Shown in pieces: positions 63,173-64,000 of a stretch of 64,000 nucleotides of DNA; position 1 is the stretch's first letter; every line of letters begins with the position of its first letter. Location: assembly GCF_003628305.1 (NCBI RefSeq), contig NZ_RBZM01000005.1, positions 310,001 through 374,000 on the forward strand, read 5' to 3'. The translations under genes were made by a program, and so were the position numbers. This DNA comes from Cohnella endophytica (GTDB lineage Bacteria; Bacillota; Bacilli; Paenibacillales; Paenibacillaceae). Below the pieces are notes generated by a model. That model did not search any database. It worked only from the letters and a program-made list of their open reading frames with translations, and was not told the DNA's origin.

Positions 63173-64000
63173 ATGCCGAAAATCAATCTGTTCACCAAAA
63201 TCGTCCTTATTTTCGTCGTTATGCTGCTGCCGATCATGGGGCTTTATTTTTTCTCCAACCGGACGAGCACCGAAGTGTTGCGGGACGAGCTGAACGACTC
63301 GAACGCGAATAGGCTATTGTTCTTCCAGAACCAGGTGAACGTCAACATCGAATCGATCTCCTTGTGGCCGAATTTATTGATCCACGACCCGGATATTTCC
63401 GATCTGCGGGATACGTTCGAGAGTCCCGGACCTTCGTTGACGTTGGATATGATCACGTTAATCAACCGGATTCAGCGCAAGCTCAGCATTCAAGAAAATT
63501 CCTCGAACTGGCAGAGCTCGCTTTATATTTATTCGCCGATCCTGAATCGGGTCGTGTCCTCGAACGCCGTGAAAGCTTACGACGATGCCGAGCTTAAGCG
63601 CCGGATGAAACAAGGCTGGCAGGTGCAAGGGGACGGCAAGGGGCAATACATTTTCTCAATGTTCTCGGTCGCTCCGTTCAGCTCCTTTAACCGGCCTCAG
63701 GAGTCCAATCTCATTATCGAAGTACGATTCGGCAGCCGGAATATCGTCGATATGCTCGACAAGTTCAAGAGCGACGGCAGGCGCAATCCGTTCTTCTATA
63801 AGAAGGATACCGGGGTAATCTACAACAGCTCGGCTAATCGCGCCGTCGCGGAAGAGCTTGTCGTCCAACTCGAAGAGGAGCATGCGATGGACGTCGTCAA
63901 TCAGACCGTCAAGCTGAACGGAGTTAATTACTTGGTAAATACGCAACATTCCGATACGACGGAATGGTACTTGATCGACTATATTCCGCTATCCGACGTC
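63173..64000 (+). CDS. Sensor histidine kinase, N-terminal part (YesM-like; cut by window end)
   Basis: An open frame of 276 codons that reaches the window edge with no stop. Residues 7-27 form the first membrane segment (IVLIFVVMLLPIMGLYFF), and the rest so far is an extracytoplasmic sensor of the dCache-like type found in YesM kinases of Paenibacillus. The HAMP and kinase domains would follow outside the window, usually with a YesN-like AraC-type response regulator. The ribosome site (GGAG, 12 bp away) is weak. Its promoter shares an element with the galactanase gene at 55268. Confidence 0.8.
   Translation, partial: MPKINLFTKIVLIFVVMLLPIMGLYFFSNRTSTEVLRDELNDSNANRLLFFQNQVNVNIESISLWPNLLIHDPDISDLRDTFESPGPSLTLDMITLINRIQRKLSIQENSSNWQSSLYIYSPILNRVVSSNAVKAYDDAELKRRMKQGWQVQGDGKGQYIFSMFSVAPFSSFNRPQESNLIIEVRFGSRNIVDMLDKFKSDGRRNPFFYKKDTGVIYNSSANRAVAEELVVQLEEEHAMDVVNQTVKLNGVNYLVNTQHSDTTEWYLIDYIPLSDV

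Overview
The window looks like a chromosomal segment of a spore-forming Gram-positive of the Paenibacillaceae (Paenibacillus or Cohnella type). The evidence is moderately high GC coding sequence, strong AGGAGG-type ribosome sites with frequent GTG/TTG starts, very large SLH-domain surface proteins, the spore proteins SpoVR and transglutaminase Tgl, HelD, AraC-type regulators and a YesM-like sensor kinase. I infer the family from gene content only. No rRNA, tRNA, insertion sequence, prophage or CRISPR array was seen.

Layout. 1-7.3 kb: the 3' part of a giant S-layer-type protein, cut by the window edge. 7.4-8.8 kb: spoVR. 8.9-13.9 kb: a reactive-sulfur (persulfide) island with rhodaneses, TusA proteins, a rhodanese-persulfide dioxygenase fusion, a TauE exporter, a DsrE protein and the thiol sensor CstR. 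A near-consensus promoter is flanked by CstR-type palindromes, and a further palindrome lies before cstR. 14-18.2 kb: helD and recQ. 18.3-20.8 kb: an exonuclease and a His-rich permease pair (YcgQ/YcgR type). 20.9-29.2 kb: mixed metabolic genes (quinone oxidoreductase, AraC regulator with GH29 fucosidase, ACT-domain malic enzyme, lipase, LysR regulator, SsuE-like flavin reductase). 29.2-30.7 kb: a non-coding array of about 28 tandem 51-bp units. 30.9-40 kb: a sulfur-amino-acid salvage operon resembling B. subtilis ytm/yxe. It encodes a cystine-type ABC importer, two flavin monooxygenases, an M20 deacylase, a FAD amine oxidase, a DinB protein and a GNAT acetyltransferase. 40-53.9 kb: a complete ethanolamine-utilisation microcompartment locus with its own two-component antitermination system (EutW/EutV). 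54-61 kb: an EamA exporter and two GH53 galactanases, one of them surface-anchored. 61-64 kb: VOC protein, ECF sigma factor, spore-coat transglutaminase and the start of a sensor histidine kinase.

How the genes work together. In the sulfur island, persulfides formed inside the cell are passed between rhodanese and TusA cysteines, oxidised to sulfite by the dioxygenase and exported by TauE. CstR would release its operators when its two cysteines are persulfidated. In the eut locus, ethanolamine enters through an APC permease and is split by EutBC (kept active by EutA) to acetaldehyde and ammonia. EutE converts acetaldehyde to acetyl-CoA and a PduL-type enzyme makes acetyl phosphate, all inside a shell of EutL, EutM, EutS, EutN and a BMC protein with a tail. 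The leader before eutL has an intrinsic terminator whose 5' arm is overlapped by a hairpin with a six-base loop of the ANTAR-target type.

The most interesting unexplained signals are: a 23-bp element shared by the promoters of the anchored galactanase and the sensor kinase at exactly the same distance from a -10 box; a small EutT-N-like module present in two different eut proteins; an unlisted 42-residue membrane protein beside the ethanolamine permease; the 51-bp array; and two genes (tgl and the LysR gene) whose best ribosome sites point to non-standard start codons.
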